A stretch of 64,000 nucleotides of DNA, taken from assembly GCA_013140715.1 (NCBI GenBank), contig JABFSG010000005.1, forward strand, positions 25,576-89,575, written 5' to 3'. The notes beneath the pieces are model-generated. The model saw only the letters and a list, made by a program, of their open reading frames with translations, was not told the origin of the DNA and did no database searches. The translations under genes were made by a program, and so were the position numbers. The stretch's first letter is position 1; every line of letters begins with the position of its first letter. This stretch comes from Nitrospiraceae bacterium. Its GTDB lineage: Bacteria > Nitrospirota > Nitrospiria > Nitrospirales > Nitrospiraceae. Shown piece after piece: positions 38,410-48,000 of the stretch.

Positions 38410-39024
38410 ATGCCATCACAGTTTACAAACGAAGAAGCGGCCTTGATGGCCGATCAGCATTTCTTCCGCGCCAAGGCCAAGATCATGGTGAAGATGCGCC
38501 ACGTGCTCGGAGCCACGCACGCGGCATTGCAAGAGGAAACCGGGTCGGCCTCGCTCCTGACTCCCCAGAATTTCGACCCTGCCAGCTGTCACTTTGTGAA
38601 GGGAGAGCATCTCGAATCCTTTCCCTACCAGTATCTGGACTTCCCAAAACATTTTCATGACTCGAACGCCTTTACCTTTCGTACGCTCTTTTGGTGGGGG
38701 CATCATGTCGTCTGCGCCCTGATGCTGGAGGGGGAGGGGATCAAGCAGCACAAGATGCGAATCCTGGACCGGTTTCACCAGCTTGCCGGTCAGGGACTGG
38801 AATTGTCGTTGGCGCCGAGCCTGTGGGAGTGGAAACGAGGCGAGGGCTACACGTTGCCGATGACTCACGATCGCAAGGCCCAGATCGCCGCCGTGCTGAC
38901 TGAACGGTCTTTCTTGAAGATCGTCCGGTTCCTGCCGTTTACCGATCCAAGAATTCTGTCGGGCCATGTGCCGGAATTCAGCCGCGAGACCTTTCACGCA
39001 CTTCTCCCCATCATGACCCGCTAG
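38410..39024 (+). CDS. Conserved hypothetical protein
   Basis: Long ORF with consistent codon use; no motif recognised. Confidence 0.6.
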   Translation: MPSQFTNEEAALMADQHFFRAKAKIMVKMRHVLGATHAALQEETGSASLLTPQNFDPASCHFVKGEHLESFPYQYLDFPKHFHDSNAFTFRTLFWWGHHVVCALMLEGEGIKQHKMRILDRFHQLAGQGLELSLAPSLWEWKRGEGYTLPMTHDRKAQIAAVLTERSFLKIVRFLPFTDPRILSGHVPEFSRETFHALLPIMTR

Positions 39025-39289
39025 AAAGTGGCAGCATCGGAAGAAGGTTGAGGTCGAGGTTAAGGGGGAAGAATGTTGGAGGCTTGAGGTCCGAGGTCGG
39101 AAGCCGGGAACCATGTTCTTGCCTCACGCCTCTCACCTCCAACCTTTGACCTCAACCTTAGCCTTAACCTTCCAGAGCCCTGGCGGGGATTTTTCAGCAG
39201 CCTGCTTCGGTGTTTGTCTCTGATTCGCAACTTGGGTACACTGGGCCTGCTTCAAGGGTGGAGCGGCCAATCGCAAGGAGGATGATATC

Positions 39290-39946
39290 GTGAAACAGAC
39301 AAGGGGACGACTGGGTGTCTGCATTGCACTCACGGCAGGTCTATTGATGGGGGCAGGCTGTGTCGGTACCGGGAAAACGTTTTACTTGGATCTTCAGCAG
39401 AAACAAGCGGCGGCGCCCTATATGGAGCCGGAACCGGTCAGGATTGTGATCGAATCCTTCGAGGATCGGCGGCTGGAAAATAATTGGCTCGGTATACGGA
39501 CCCATTTGTGGGGCGGGGTGAGCTATTTCAATGTAGTGGGGGAACGTCCGGGAGACGCGGTTGCCCAGGCCCTCGCAGACCGTCTCAAAACGCGCGGATG
39601 GAAGGGGCGAGCCTGGATGGCGCGAGTGGCTTCCAGCAGGGGTGTGGCGAATCAGGGCGATGCCGATATCGTCATCAGCGGACAGTTGATCGATTTTTCA
39701 GCCAACGCCAAGAGCCGATTCTTTTCGACGGTGGTGAACACGAGCAGTAAGGTGGTCATCACCGCAAAGAATATGGGAGACCAGAGCTCGACGACCAGAA
39801 GCATCGAGGGGGCGCAGCGCGATACCGTGATCTGGTTTGGCGAAGCCGATGTACAACAGTTACTGGCTGCGACCTTGAAGGACAGTATCGATCGGTATCT
39901 CGCCGATACGACGATCGAGCAGAAAGCTCTGCGGCCGGCACGGTGA
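39290..39946 (+). CDS. Hypothetical lipoprotein
   Basis: GLLMGAGCVGTGK lipobox; VRIVIESFEDRRLENNWLGIRTHLWGG. Confidence 0.65.
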   Translation: MKQTRGRLGVCIALTAGLLMGAGCVGTGKTFYLDLQQKQAAAPYMEPEPVRIVIESFEDRRLENNWLGIRTHLWGGVSYFNVVGERPGDAVAQALADRLKTRGWKGRAWMARVASSRGVANQGDADIVISGQLIDFSANAKSRFFSTVVNTSSKVVITAKNMGDQSSTTRSIEGAQRDTVIWFGEADVQQLLAATLKDSIDRYLADTTIEQKALRPAR

Positions 39947-39972
39947 TAGGTCGGGGGAAGAGATGACGTACC

Positions 39973-41034
39973 GTGCGTGAACGTCGTTGGGAAACGACAA
40001 CCCCGATGACCTTCGATCAGGTGCTCGCCGTGGGCGAACGGTTGGGTGCGTTGGGATTGAAGCCGGCTGTGCCTGCGAGAGACGTGATTTGTTACGTCGA
40101 AGAATGGACCGTCAAGGCTCCTGAGGATTTCGATCAGCTGGATGCCTGGTCTACGGAAGATGTAACCCTCATCCACATCCGAGAGGGCTGGCGCGGCGAT
40201 TTCTTTCTCCTGGCCGGGGCCTACCATACGGTTTACCAACGTTATCAGGATGTGGGCACCTACTGTTCGATCAGTCATCCCTGGCGCGTTCGCGACCAAT
40301 TACGGCTGCACGATCCTCGCAGTATGCTCTGGCTGGGGTTTCGTCACGCCCATTCGTTTATCCGGGTCCGGCTCCAAACGAACGAGGTCATCACCCCAGG
40401 CGAGACGCGTGCCGATGCCGAACGGATCCAGTGGCTTGAAGAACGGCGTACGGCGTTTTTGGAAGCCATCACGCTCTTGGAGCTTCCGGTCGAGACATTG
40501 GTCGAGCAGCAGCAGCTGGTGTTGCGTCCGGTGGACCCTTCCGTACCCTTCTTCTGCTCCTGGCCCGATGCCTTTGGGCCCTGTCAGGTTGAATACAATA
40601 CGGCGGATGCCTATGAGTTTTTGGTGCCGGCCAGTAAATTGGCTGCGACCTCTTCACCGGAGCCAGCCGGGGTTCGGGCCTACCTGACAGGCTTTTCTGA
40701 GGATGCGCTCCTCGACTTCTACGCGATCGAACCGACTCCCAGATCTGTCTATCGCTGCTCGGTGCATTGTCCGCTCGATGACTTGCCGGAAATTCGATCC
40801 GCCATTGAACCGGACGGCCGCCTCTACGCGACTCTTTGCGAATTCCAAACTCAGGAATTGCTTCCGGATGAAGGGGATGCCTCGGCTATCGTTGGCGTGG
40901 TCGGCTCAGGCGCGGGCTTCGGCATCGAGATTCGCCTCAACAAAGCGCCGTTGAGCGAAGAGATGATGATCGGTTGGCTGGAGCGGCTTATCGGTCATTC
41001 AGTGGTGTATGCGCCTCTCCCCGCCTTCGTCTAG
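39973..41034 (+). CDS. Conserved hypothetical protein
   Basis: Long ORF, stop TAG coincides with start of family C element. Confidence 0.6.
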   Translation: MRERRWETTTPMTFDQVLAVGERLGALGLKPAVPARDVICYVEEWTVKAPEDFDQLDAWSTEDVTLIHIREGWRGDFFLLAGAYHTVYQRYQDVGTYCSISHPWRVRDQLRLHDPRSMLWLGFRHAHSFIRVRLQTNEVITPGETRADAERIQWLEERRTAFLEAITLLELPVETLVEQQQLVLRPVDPSVPFFCSWPDAFGPCQVEYNTADAYEFLVPASKLAATSSPEPAGVRAYLTGFSEDALLDFYAIEPTPRSVYRCSVHCPLDDLPEIRSAIEPDGRLYATLCEFQTQELLPDEGDASAIVGVVGSGAGFGIEIRLNKAPLSEEMMIGWLERLIGHSVVYAPLPAFV

Positions 41035-41157
41035 CAGGATGCTGAAAAAGTCCGCCAGCATCGTTCTCGCTTCACTCAGAGGCTCAACGTACTGAAGCGT
41101 ACGCCTCGCCTCTTCGCTCACTGCGGCCTTGCTGGACGGCATTTTTGAGCATCCTGC
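41034..41157. repeat. Family C MITE-like palindromic element
   Basis: GCAGGATGCTGAAAAAGTCCG ... GGCATTTTTGAGCATCCTGC; central CAACGTACTGAAGCGTACGCCTCGCCTC. Confidence 0.92.
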
Positions 41158-41372
41158 GTGGTGTGATCCTGTTGTCCAAGATGTGCAGGCCAATGAAGTT
41201 CAGGCCCACCCACAGAGTTTTTCGCAGCCTGCTAGCGGACGGCTGAAACGATCCCCGGTGTTCAAGCTTCAGGCTAAGGTCAAGGCTGAGGCTAAGTTGA
41301 AATCGGCTGATGCTCTCGCTCAAGGTTGACCTTGCCTTCTGTATGGATTCGTCATTCTCATGAATCCAATTT

Positions 41373-42521
41373 TTGATTGATGAAATCGGTCGAATTGCAC
41401 AGAGTGGGAGCATGAGTCCATTGTCCAGAGTGCAATCGTTTCTCACCAAGCCGTTTATGCCGGCGGTGTTCTTTTTTTCAGGTGTCGCCTATGACACCTT
41501 GACCCTGACCCGCATCGATCGGCTCCAAGACAACCTGTTGCTGCTGATCTATCTGCTGCTTTTGGGCCTGCTCATCGTGCTGACAGGGCGATTGGGCATT
41601 GAGCCGTCGCCGGATCGGGAGCAGCTCACCTCACTCTCGCCCTTTGCCGGTAAGATGCTGCGATTGCGGGCCTATTTCCCAATGGCCGTGCAGTTTCTCC
41701 TGGGGAGCCTCTTCAGCGCCTACGCCGTGTTCTATTCCCGCAGCGCCACATTCAGCAGCACAGGAATATTTTTCGCCCTGTTGGTCGTGCTGCTGGTCGG
41801 CAACGAATTTTTGCGCGATCGGCTCTCCAGCCTGCGCCTCTTGGTGAGTCTTTACGCGGTGGTCTGCTTTGCCTTTTTCACATTCTTTCTGCCGGTCATG
41901 ACCGGTTTTATGAATGCCGCTGTTTTTTTGGCCGGGGCAGGGCTCAGCGTTGCCGTCATCCTCCGGGTGGTCCAGCTCATTTATCGCAACAATCCGGATC
42001 GCTCAAAGCGCGAGGCAATCGGAGTGACGGTTCCCGCCTTCGCCCTCATCGGGCTCCTCGTGGGGTTTTATTTCCTGAACTGGATTCCGCCGGTGCCGCT
42101 CGCGTTGAAGTTCGGCGGGATTTATCATGAGGTCAAGAGGGCCGGAGACCAGTTCGAACTCACGTTTGAAAAAAAATGGTACGAAGTCTGGAAACGGTCG
42201 GACGATACCTTTCCGGCCAACGAGCCGATCTACTGCTTCACCGCGGTCTTTGCCCCGGTTGCTCTGAATACCACGGTGTACCATCACTGGTACTTTCGTC
42301 CCAATAACGGCAAGTCTTTCACCCACGCCGATAAAATCCCCCTCAAGATTTCCGGCGGGCGCGAAGGCGGCTATCGAGCCTACACCTTTAAGCAGCGGCT
42401 GGATCCCGGCGACTGGCGCGTAGATGTCGAAGCAGAAGACGGGCGCATCATCGGACGTGTCTCGGTCAAGGTTGAAGATCAGGGAACGGCACAGCCGGCT
42501 CTGAGAGCCTTCTCGTACTGA
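41373..42521 (+). CDS. Membrane protein with C-terminal DUF2914-like domain
   Basis: N-terminal TM helices; CFTAVFAPVALNTTVYHHWYFRPNNG...GYRAYTFKQRLDPGDWRVDVEAEDGRIIGRV. Confidence 0.75.
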   Translation: MIDEIGRIAQSGSMSPLSRVQSFLTKPFMPAVFFFSGVAYDTLTLTRIDRLQDNLLLLIYLLLLGLLIVLTGRLGIEPSPDREQLTSLSPFAGKMLRLRAYFPMAVQFLLGSLFSAYAVFYSRSATFSSTGIFFALLVVLLVGNEFLRDRLSSLRLLVSLYAVVCFAFFTFFLPVMTGFMNAAVFLAGAGLSVAVILRVVQLIYRNNPDRSKREAIGVTVPAFALIGLLVGFYFLNWIPPVPLALKFGGIYHEVKRAGDQFELTFEKKWYEVWKRSDDTFPANEPIYCFTAVFAPVALNTTVYHHWYFRPNNGKSFTHADKIPLKISGGREGGYRAYTFKQRLDPGDWRVDVEAEDGRIIGRVSVKVEDQGTAQPALRAFSY

Positions 42522-42529
42522 GTCTATAA

Positions 42530-42937
42530 ATGAAGCGCATCAGTGGCTTAAAGTTGCTTGAGGAGCGAGAGGGTGAGGGGCGGCCAGCTCAGAGGGGGAG
42601 CCCTGTCGTCGATAACATGCGATTATTTCTGGGCAAGGGCGAGGAAGTTCCGCTGAACGAGAAACAGGCTGAGCACCTTTCAAAAGAGATGATCCGCGTC
42701 GAGAATGGCATCACCTTCGTCGATCGCACTATTCGCCTTGGACAGCGCGAAGTCATCGCCGGTGTGGAACATGCGCTGATCGGCATGAAGGCTGGTGGCT
42801 ACCGGAAGGTCCGCATCAGCCCGCATTTTGCCTATCGAAACGAAGGCGTTCTTGATTTGATTCCTGCCGATGCGGTGCTGATCGTGGAGGTCAGGTTGCG
42901 AGAGATTATTCAAAAGCGTACAGTTCATGCGTCATGA
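42530..42937 (+). CDS. FKBP-type peptidyl-prolyl isomerase-like protein
   Basis: QREVIAGVEHALIGMKAGGYRKVRISPHFAY...VLIVEVRLREI. Confidence 0.75.
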   Translation: MKRISGLKLLEEREGEGRPAQRGSPVVDNMRLFLGKGEEVPLNEKQAEHLSKEMIRVENGITFVDRTIRLGQREVIAGVEHALIGMKAGGYRKVRISPHFAYRNEGVLDLIPADAVLIVEVRLREIIQKRTVHAS

Positions 42938-43296
42938 GCATACGGACTCTCTTTCCCTGTCCCTCCAGCCCCAACTGCGTTTCAACCCAAGCTCAGGACG
43001 GAGGCCATGCAATTGCACCGTTCCACTACCGCAAGTCACGGGCAGAGGCGAAGGAGGGGTTGAAGGAAGTCATCCGGTCTCTGCCACGCGCCAAACTCGT
43101 CGAAGAGGACGAGTCCTATCTGCATTATGAGTTCACCAGTCTGCTGCTTCGGTTTGTGGACGATGTCGAGTTTGTCTTCGACGAGGAGGTGAAGACGATT
43201 CATTTTCGCTCTGCTTCACGGACCGGCTACGGCGACCTTGGTGTGAATCGCGCGCGCATGGAGCAGGTACGCGCCCTCGTAGCCGAAAAGCTGTAA
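42934..43296 (+). CDS. DUF1499 family protein
   Basis: CPSSPNCVSTQ ... YLHYEFTSLLLRFVDDVEFVFDEEVKTIHFRSASRTGYGDLGVNRARMEQVR. Confidence 0.9.
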   Translation: MSIRTLFPCPSSPNCVSTQAQDGGHAIAPFHYRKSRAEAKEGLKEVIRSLPRAKLVEEDESYLHYEFTSLLLRFVDDVEFVFDEEVKTIHFRSASRTGYGDLGVNRARMEQVRALVAEKL

Positions 43297-43362
43297 CTTT
43301 TTCTGCAATTCGCTTTGGAGAGATCAGGGCTATTGGTATGATTCTCCCAACAGGAGGGGCGT

Positions 43363-43686
43363 ATGGCTTTTAAGCGAAAGGCATCACGCGTCGAGGCCGG
43401 ACGGGTCGGTCGTCTGCAGCGCGGGTCGCTCTCGGCGCCCTGCAAGGTGTTGGATGTCAGCGAAACAGGCGTCCGGATTGAGAGTCGCATGTTCGTGAAG
43501 AGCGGCGATGTGCTCCAACTTGTGATCGAGCTTGAGCAGGGGAGAACGTTGACCTGTGGCTTGCAAGTCGTCCACGTGCGTTCCCCTCAGCTAGGGACAA
43601 AGATCACGTCGATCAGTTCAGAGGACAGGGAACGACTGACCCATATCCTCGACGACAATGTGCAGACCAGTTTTTCTCGCCGGTAG
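43363..43686 (+). CDS. PilZ-domain protein
   Basis: KVLDVSETGVRIES...LVIELEQGRTLTCGLQVVHV. Confidence 0.65.
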   Translation: MAFKRKASRVEAGRVGRLQRGSLSAPCKVLDVSETGVRIESRMFVKSGDVLQLVIELEQGRTLTCGLQVVHVRSPQLGTKITSISSEDRERLTHILDDNVQTSFSRR

Positions 43687-43689
43687 CCG

Positions 43690-43768
43690 GTCTTGTTTAT
43701 TTGGTTTATTTGGTTTATTTGGTTGAACGAATTTCACCAGATGAACCAAATAAACCAAACAAACCAGG
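43690..43768. repeat. Family A 9-nt-periodic inverted repeat
   Basis: TTGTTTATTTGGTTTATTTGGTTTATTTGGTTGAACGAATTTCACCAGATGAACCAAATAAACCAAACAAACC. Confidence 0.92.
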
Positions 43769-44002
43769 TCAGTGCGCGGGGCTTGGTGGTTTTGGGCCGA
43801 GTCTGGTCGTGTGCTGGAAGACGCACTTCGGGCAGGTGTAGTGGACGAACTGGTTGCCGCCGACGAGGCGCTTCTTCATCGGGAGCCGACACCAGGTACA
43901 GAGGCGATCTGGAAGGTCGGCCGAAGGCGGAGTCCGGTTCGGCTCTGTTGGAGTCGCGTTACCCATGTGGGCATTCTCTCCGACCGCTGAGAACCTTGTC
44001 AA
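43769..44002 (-). CDS. Small zinc-ribbon-like protein
   Basis: LCTWCRLPMKKRLVGGNQFVHYTCPKC. Confidence 0.5.
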   Translation of the reverse strand: MTRFSAVGENAHMGNATPTEPNRTPPSADLPDRLCTWCRLPMKKRLVGGNQFVHYTCPKCVFQHTTRLGPKPPSPAH

Positions 44003-44145
44003 TCGATCGCATGGCCTCGGAGCACCTTCGCGTGAAAAAAAGTTTCCCCACCCTCTCTCATGTGAAAAATTTCGTGATATAGTCCCTCTTGACGGTCCAA
44101 GGCCACAGTTTCTTCACCCTCTTAACAGAAAGGTCTGTAACCTGT

Positions 44146-44586
44146 ATGAATAGTTCGACTGATTCCGAGTCCGCGATCTTTCCAACCGAGTCCCCAGTAG
44201 CTGCTTCCATTGCCCCCCAGGAGATGGTGGGTGAGGGGAAGGCGTGGGGACTCTGTACCGCAGTTGACCTCCAAGATTGTCATCCCGACCTGATTCGCAA
44301 TGCCGACCATATCCGTCGTTATGTCGTTGAGCTGTGCGAGCTCATCGCCATGAAGCGTTTTGGCGAATGCCAGGTCGTCGATTTCGGCTCAGGCCGCGTG
44401 GCCGGGTATTCCATGGTGCAGCTGATCTCGACGTCGTTGATCAGCGGCCATTTCGCGAACGATACGAATAACGCCTACCTCGACATTTTTAGTTGCAAGG
44501 GTTATGACCCTGCCGTCGTTGAGGCATTCTCCAAAGACTTTTTCGGCGCCCGTCGCAGCACCGCGACCGTTACGCTTCGTTACTAG
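44146..44586 (+). CDS. S-adenosylmethionine decarboxylase (SpeD)-like protein
   Basis: WGLCTAVDLQDCHPDLIRNADHIRRYVVELCELIAMKRFGE...MVQLISTSLISGHFANDTNNAYLDIFSCKGYDP. Confidence 0.75.
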   Translation: MNSSTDSESAIFPTESPVAASIAPQEMVGEGKAWGLCTAVDLQDCHPDLIRNADHIRRYVVELCELIAMKRFGECQVVDFGSGRVAGYSMVQLISTSLISGHFANDTNNAYLDIFSCKGYDPAVVEAFSKDFFGARRSTATVTLRY

Positions 44587-44655
44587 GAAGATACCGGGGG
44601 TCGTGGTCACGCGGCCCCCGGTACCGACCCAAAAGGCACGACCCTCCCACGAATC

Positions 44656-44988
44656 ATGAAACCCACCACGGTCAAAGAATTTTTCAAACTTCTTCCAAGC
44701 CAGCTGGATTCAGATGCTGCCGAGGATCTTGAAGCAATCTACCAGTTCGATCTGAGCGGCGCTCAGGGGGGGCAATACATCCTCTCGATCCGGGAGGGGG
44801 CCTGTCAGGTCACAGAAGGGACCCATGCGGACCCTCATGTTGTGCTCTCGATGGCGGGAGAAGATTGCGTCAAGGTTCTGAATGGCCAGTTGAGCGGGAC
44901 AGTTGCAGCGATGTCGGGCCGGTTGAAGGTCAGCGGAGACCTTGGCCTGGCGATGCAATTGAAATCGCTCTTCCCAACCCTCGGGTAA
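44656..44988 (+). CDS. SCP2 sterol-binding domain protein
   Basis: ADPHVVLSMAGEDCVKVLNGQLSGTVAAMSGRLKVSGDLGLAMQLKSLF. Confidence 0.88.
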   Translation: MKPTTVKEFFKLLPSQLDSDAAEDLEAIYQFDLSGAQGGQYILSIREGACQVTEGTHADPHVVLSMAGEDCVKVLNGQLSGTVAAMSGRLKVSGDLGLAMQLKSLFPTLG

Positions 44989-45090
44989 CATCTCCGCAGC
45001 ATGGCCGAACGAGACTAGTCAAACAGGGTGTGAGCCAATCGGTTCACGTCTCGCTTTTCTCGCAAGTCTCGCCTTTCGCGCGCCGTGGCT

Positions 45091-48000
45091 CTATCGGCCA
45101 GTCGGCACCTGCCCCTGTTCTGCCGGTATCCAGTCAGCGTTCTCAGGAGTCTTGTCTGCATGCCGGGGGAACCATTCCTCCAAGATCACATAGACCGTGG
45201 GGATGAGGAAGAGAGTGAGGATCGTTGAGACGCTGAGTCCCCCGACGACTGCGCGTGCCAAGGGGGCGTTCGTTTCACCGCCGGTTCCCCAGCCGATGGC
45301 CATGGGGAGCAGCCCGACGACGGTGGCCAGGGAAGTCATCAGAATGGGCCGGAGCCGCGTCCGCGCAGCGGTGATCGCCGCATCATGTAACTCCTGCCCT
45401 CGCCGTCGAAGCACGTTCGTATAATCGACCAGCAGGACGCCGTTTGAGACGACGATGCCCAGCATCATAATGATGCCCATCATGGAGGTGGTGGAGAGGG
45501 TTGTCTCGGTCAGGAAGAGGATCAGAATCACTCCGGGGAAGCCCATCGGGACTGAAAACATGATGACGAAAGGATCGATGAGCGATTTGAACTGAGCGGC
45601 CATCACCATATAGACGAGGATCAGGGCCAGGACTGTCGCAAACAGCAGACCCTCAAATGTTTCTCTCTGCTGCTGGATTTGGCCGGCTAACCGGATGCTG
45701 AAGCCTGTGGGCAGCTGGATCTTGGCCAGGGCTTCCTCCAGGTCTGTGGCGATGGCGCCGAGGTCCCGGTCTACGGGGTTGGCGGTCAGATGGATTACCC
45801 GCTGAAAGTACTTGCGATCGATCTTTACCGGGCCGGCATTGAGTTTGAGCGAGGCGACGTTTTTGAGAAGAACCGGTTCTCCGGTACGTGAGGTCAAGAC
45901 GATATTCTCGATGGCGCTGAGGTCCTTTCGGTGTTCTTCTGCGAGCCAGGCGCTAATGTAGTATTCGTTCCCGTTTTGGGGGTCGGTGTAGATGATCGGG
46001 TCGGTTTGGCCGTTCCCATTGAGTGAGAAGAGCACGGCGGTGGCGACATCCGTTTCACTGATACCGAGAAGCGCGGCCTTCTCACGGTCCACCACCACGT
46101 TGACCTCGGGATAGTTCTCCTCGCGGCTGACGTCGATATCGGCGAGGCCCGGTATGCGGTGCATGATGTCTTCGACCTCCCGGATGACCCCCCGCGCTTT
46201 GTCGAAATCGTAGCCGTAGATTTCCACGTCGACAGACTTCTGCGACCCAAAGCTGGTGATGCGCTTGATGATCCCGCCTGGATCGAAATACATTGCGACG
46301 CCCGGAAAGAGGGCTAACACCTTGGGCCTCACGTCGTTCATAATTTGTACTTGGCTTCGTTTCCGTTTGTCCGGCGTAACGAGATGGACGGAGATGCCTG
46401 ACGTATGGGGGCCGGTGTTCGGATTGAACAGGGAAGATCGCCCCTGGGCCAACACCCCGGTACTGGAGACGATGGTTTCCAGTTCCTCGGCAGGGATCTG
46501 CGCCCGCAGGACCCGTTCGACCTCTGCCACTTGCTGCTCGGTTTTCTCCACCCGCTGACCGACCTGCCCGCGCAAGACGATACGGAACTGGCTCTCATCC
46601 GACACCGGCAGAAACTCCGTCCCGATTTTTGGCGTCAACGCGAGCGAGGCGATGAAGAACAGCAGAATGCCTCCGATGAAGAGCCGGCGATGGCTCAAGA
46701 CCCAGCGGAGGGATTCCTCGTAGCCCTTGTCCAAGGACTCGTATCGTTCGCGGCTCCAATCCATCAGTCGCGTAAGCCAGAGCGGCATCGAACGGCGAGA
46801 TTCCTGTTCCGGTTTGAGGAATCGATAGCACAGCGCCGGGGTGACCGTGCGTGACACAAAGAAGGAGGTGAACAATGAGATAGCAATGGTGATGGTCAAG
46901 GGAATCAGTAGTAGACGGGCAATTCCGGCGACGAAGAAAATCGGGAGGAAGACGACGACCGTGGTGATCGTCGAGGCGAGAATGGGCATGGCCACTTCGC
47001 GGGCCGCTTCCAGGATCGCGTCCAAGCGGCGTGTCGTAGTGTTGAGATGGCGTTGAATGTTCTCGAGTTCCACTATGGAATCGTCGACGAGCCGGCCGAT
47101 TCCGAGCGCCAGGCCTCCCAGGGTGAACACGTTCAGGGTTTGTCCGGAGAAGTACAGCACGATAAAGGTCACCATGATCGAGAGGGGAATGGCGACGGAG
47201 ATGATCAGCGTGCTCGTAAAGTTACGGAGGAAGATCAAGATGACCAATGCAGCCAGCAGTGATCCGTGCAAAGCCTGTTCGATGAGGTTGCTGATCGATT
47301 GGCGGATGTAGACCGATTGATCGAATGAAATCCCGACCTTCACGCTGGGTGGAATGCCGACCATCTTCGGCAGAGCCTCGCGCAACGCATCCACCACCGA
47401 CACGGTGTTGGCGATTGGCTGTTTGTTGACCCGTAAGTAGACGGCTCTGGCCCCATCCGTCCTGACGATGTTGGTCTGGATGTCCGACGAATCGGTCACG
47501 GTGCCGACATCCCGCACCCGCACGGGGCTGCCTTGTTGGTTCACCTTGACGATCACGTCCTGGATCGGGTCGACCGTACGGAACTGATTATTGGTGAAGA
47601 CGTTGTAATCCAGATTCCCGGCTTTGATATCGCCGGAGGGGAGGATAAGGTTGGCGGCCTTTACGGATTTGACGACGTCGAGGATCGAAAGACTCCGGGC
47701 GTTCAGCAGTGAAGGATCCAGGTTGATATTGATCTGACGGATCTTCCCGCCTTCCACAGTCGCAGCGGCGACATTGGCGATCTGTTCGATCTGCGGCGCG
47801 ATCGTATTCGAGGCCAAATCGTACAGGGCCCGTTCGTCGAGATCGTCGCTGGAGACCGTCACGAGCGAAACCGGAATATTGGAGACGTCGAACTTGACGA
47901 TGAAGGGTTGCAGAATGCCGGGTGGGAGACTGTTGAGAATTTGGGTGACCCGTTGCATTACCTCCATCTGACCGGCATTAATGTCCGTGCCCCAATTGAA

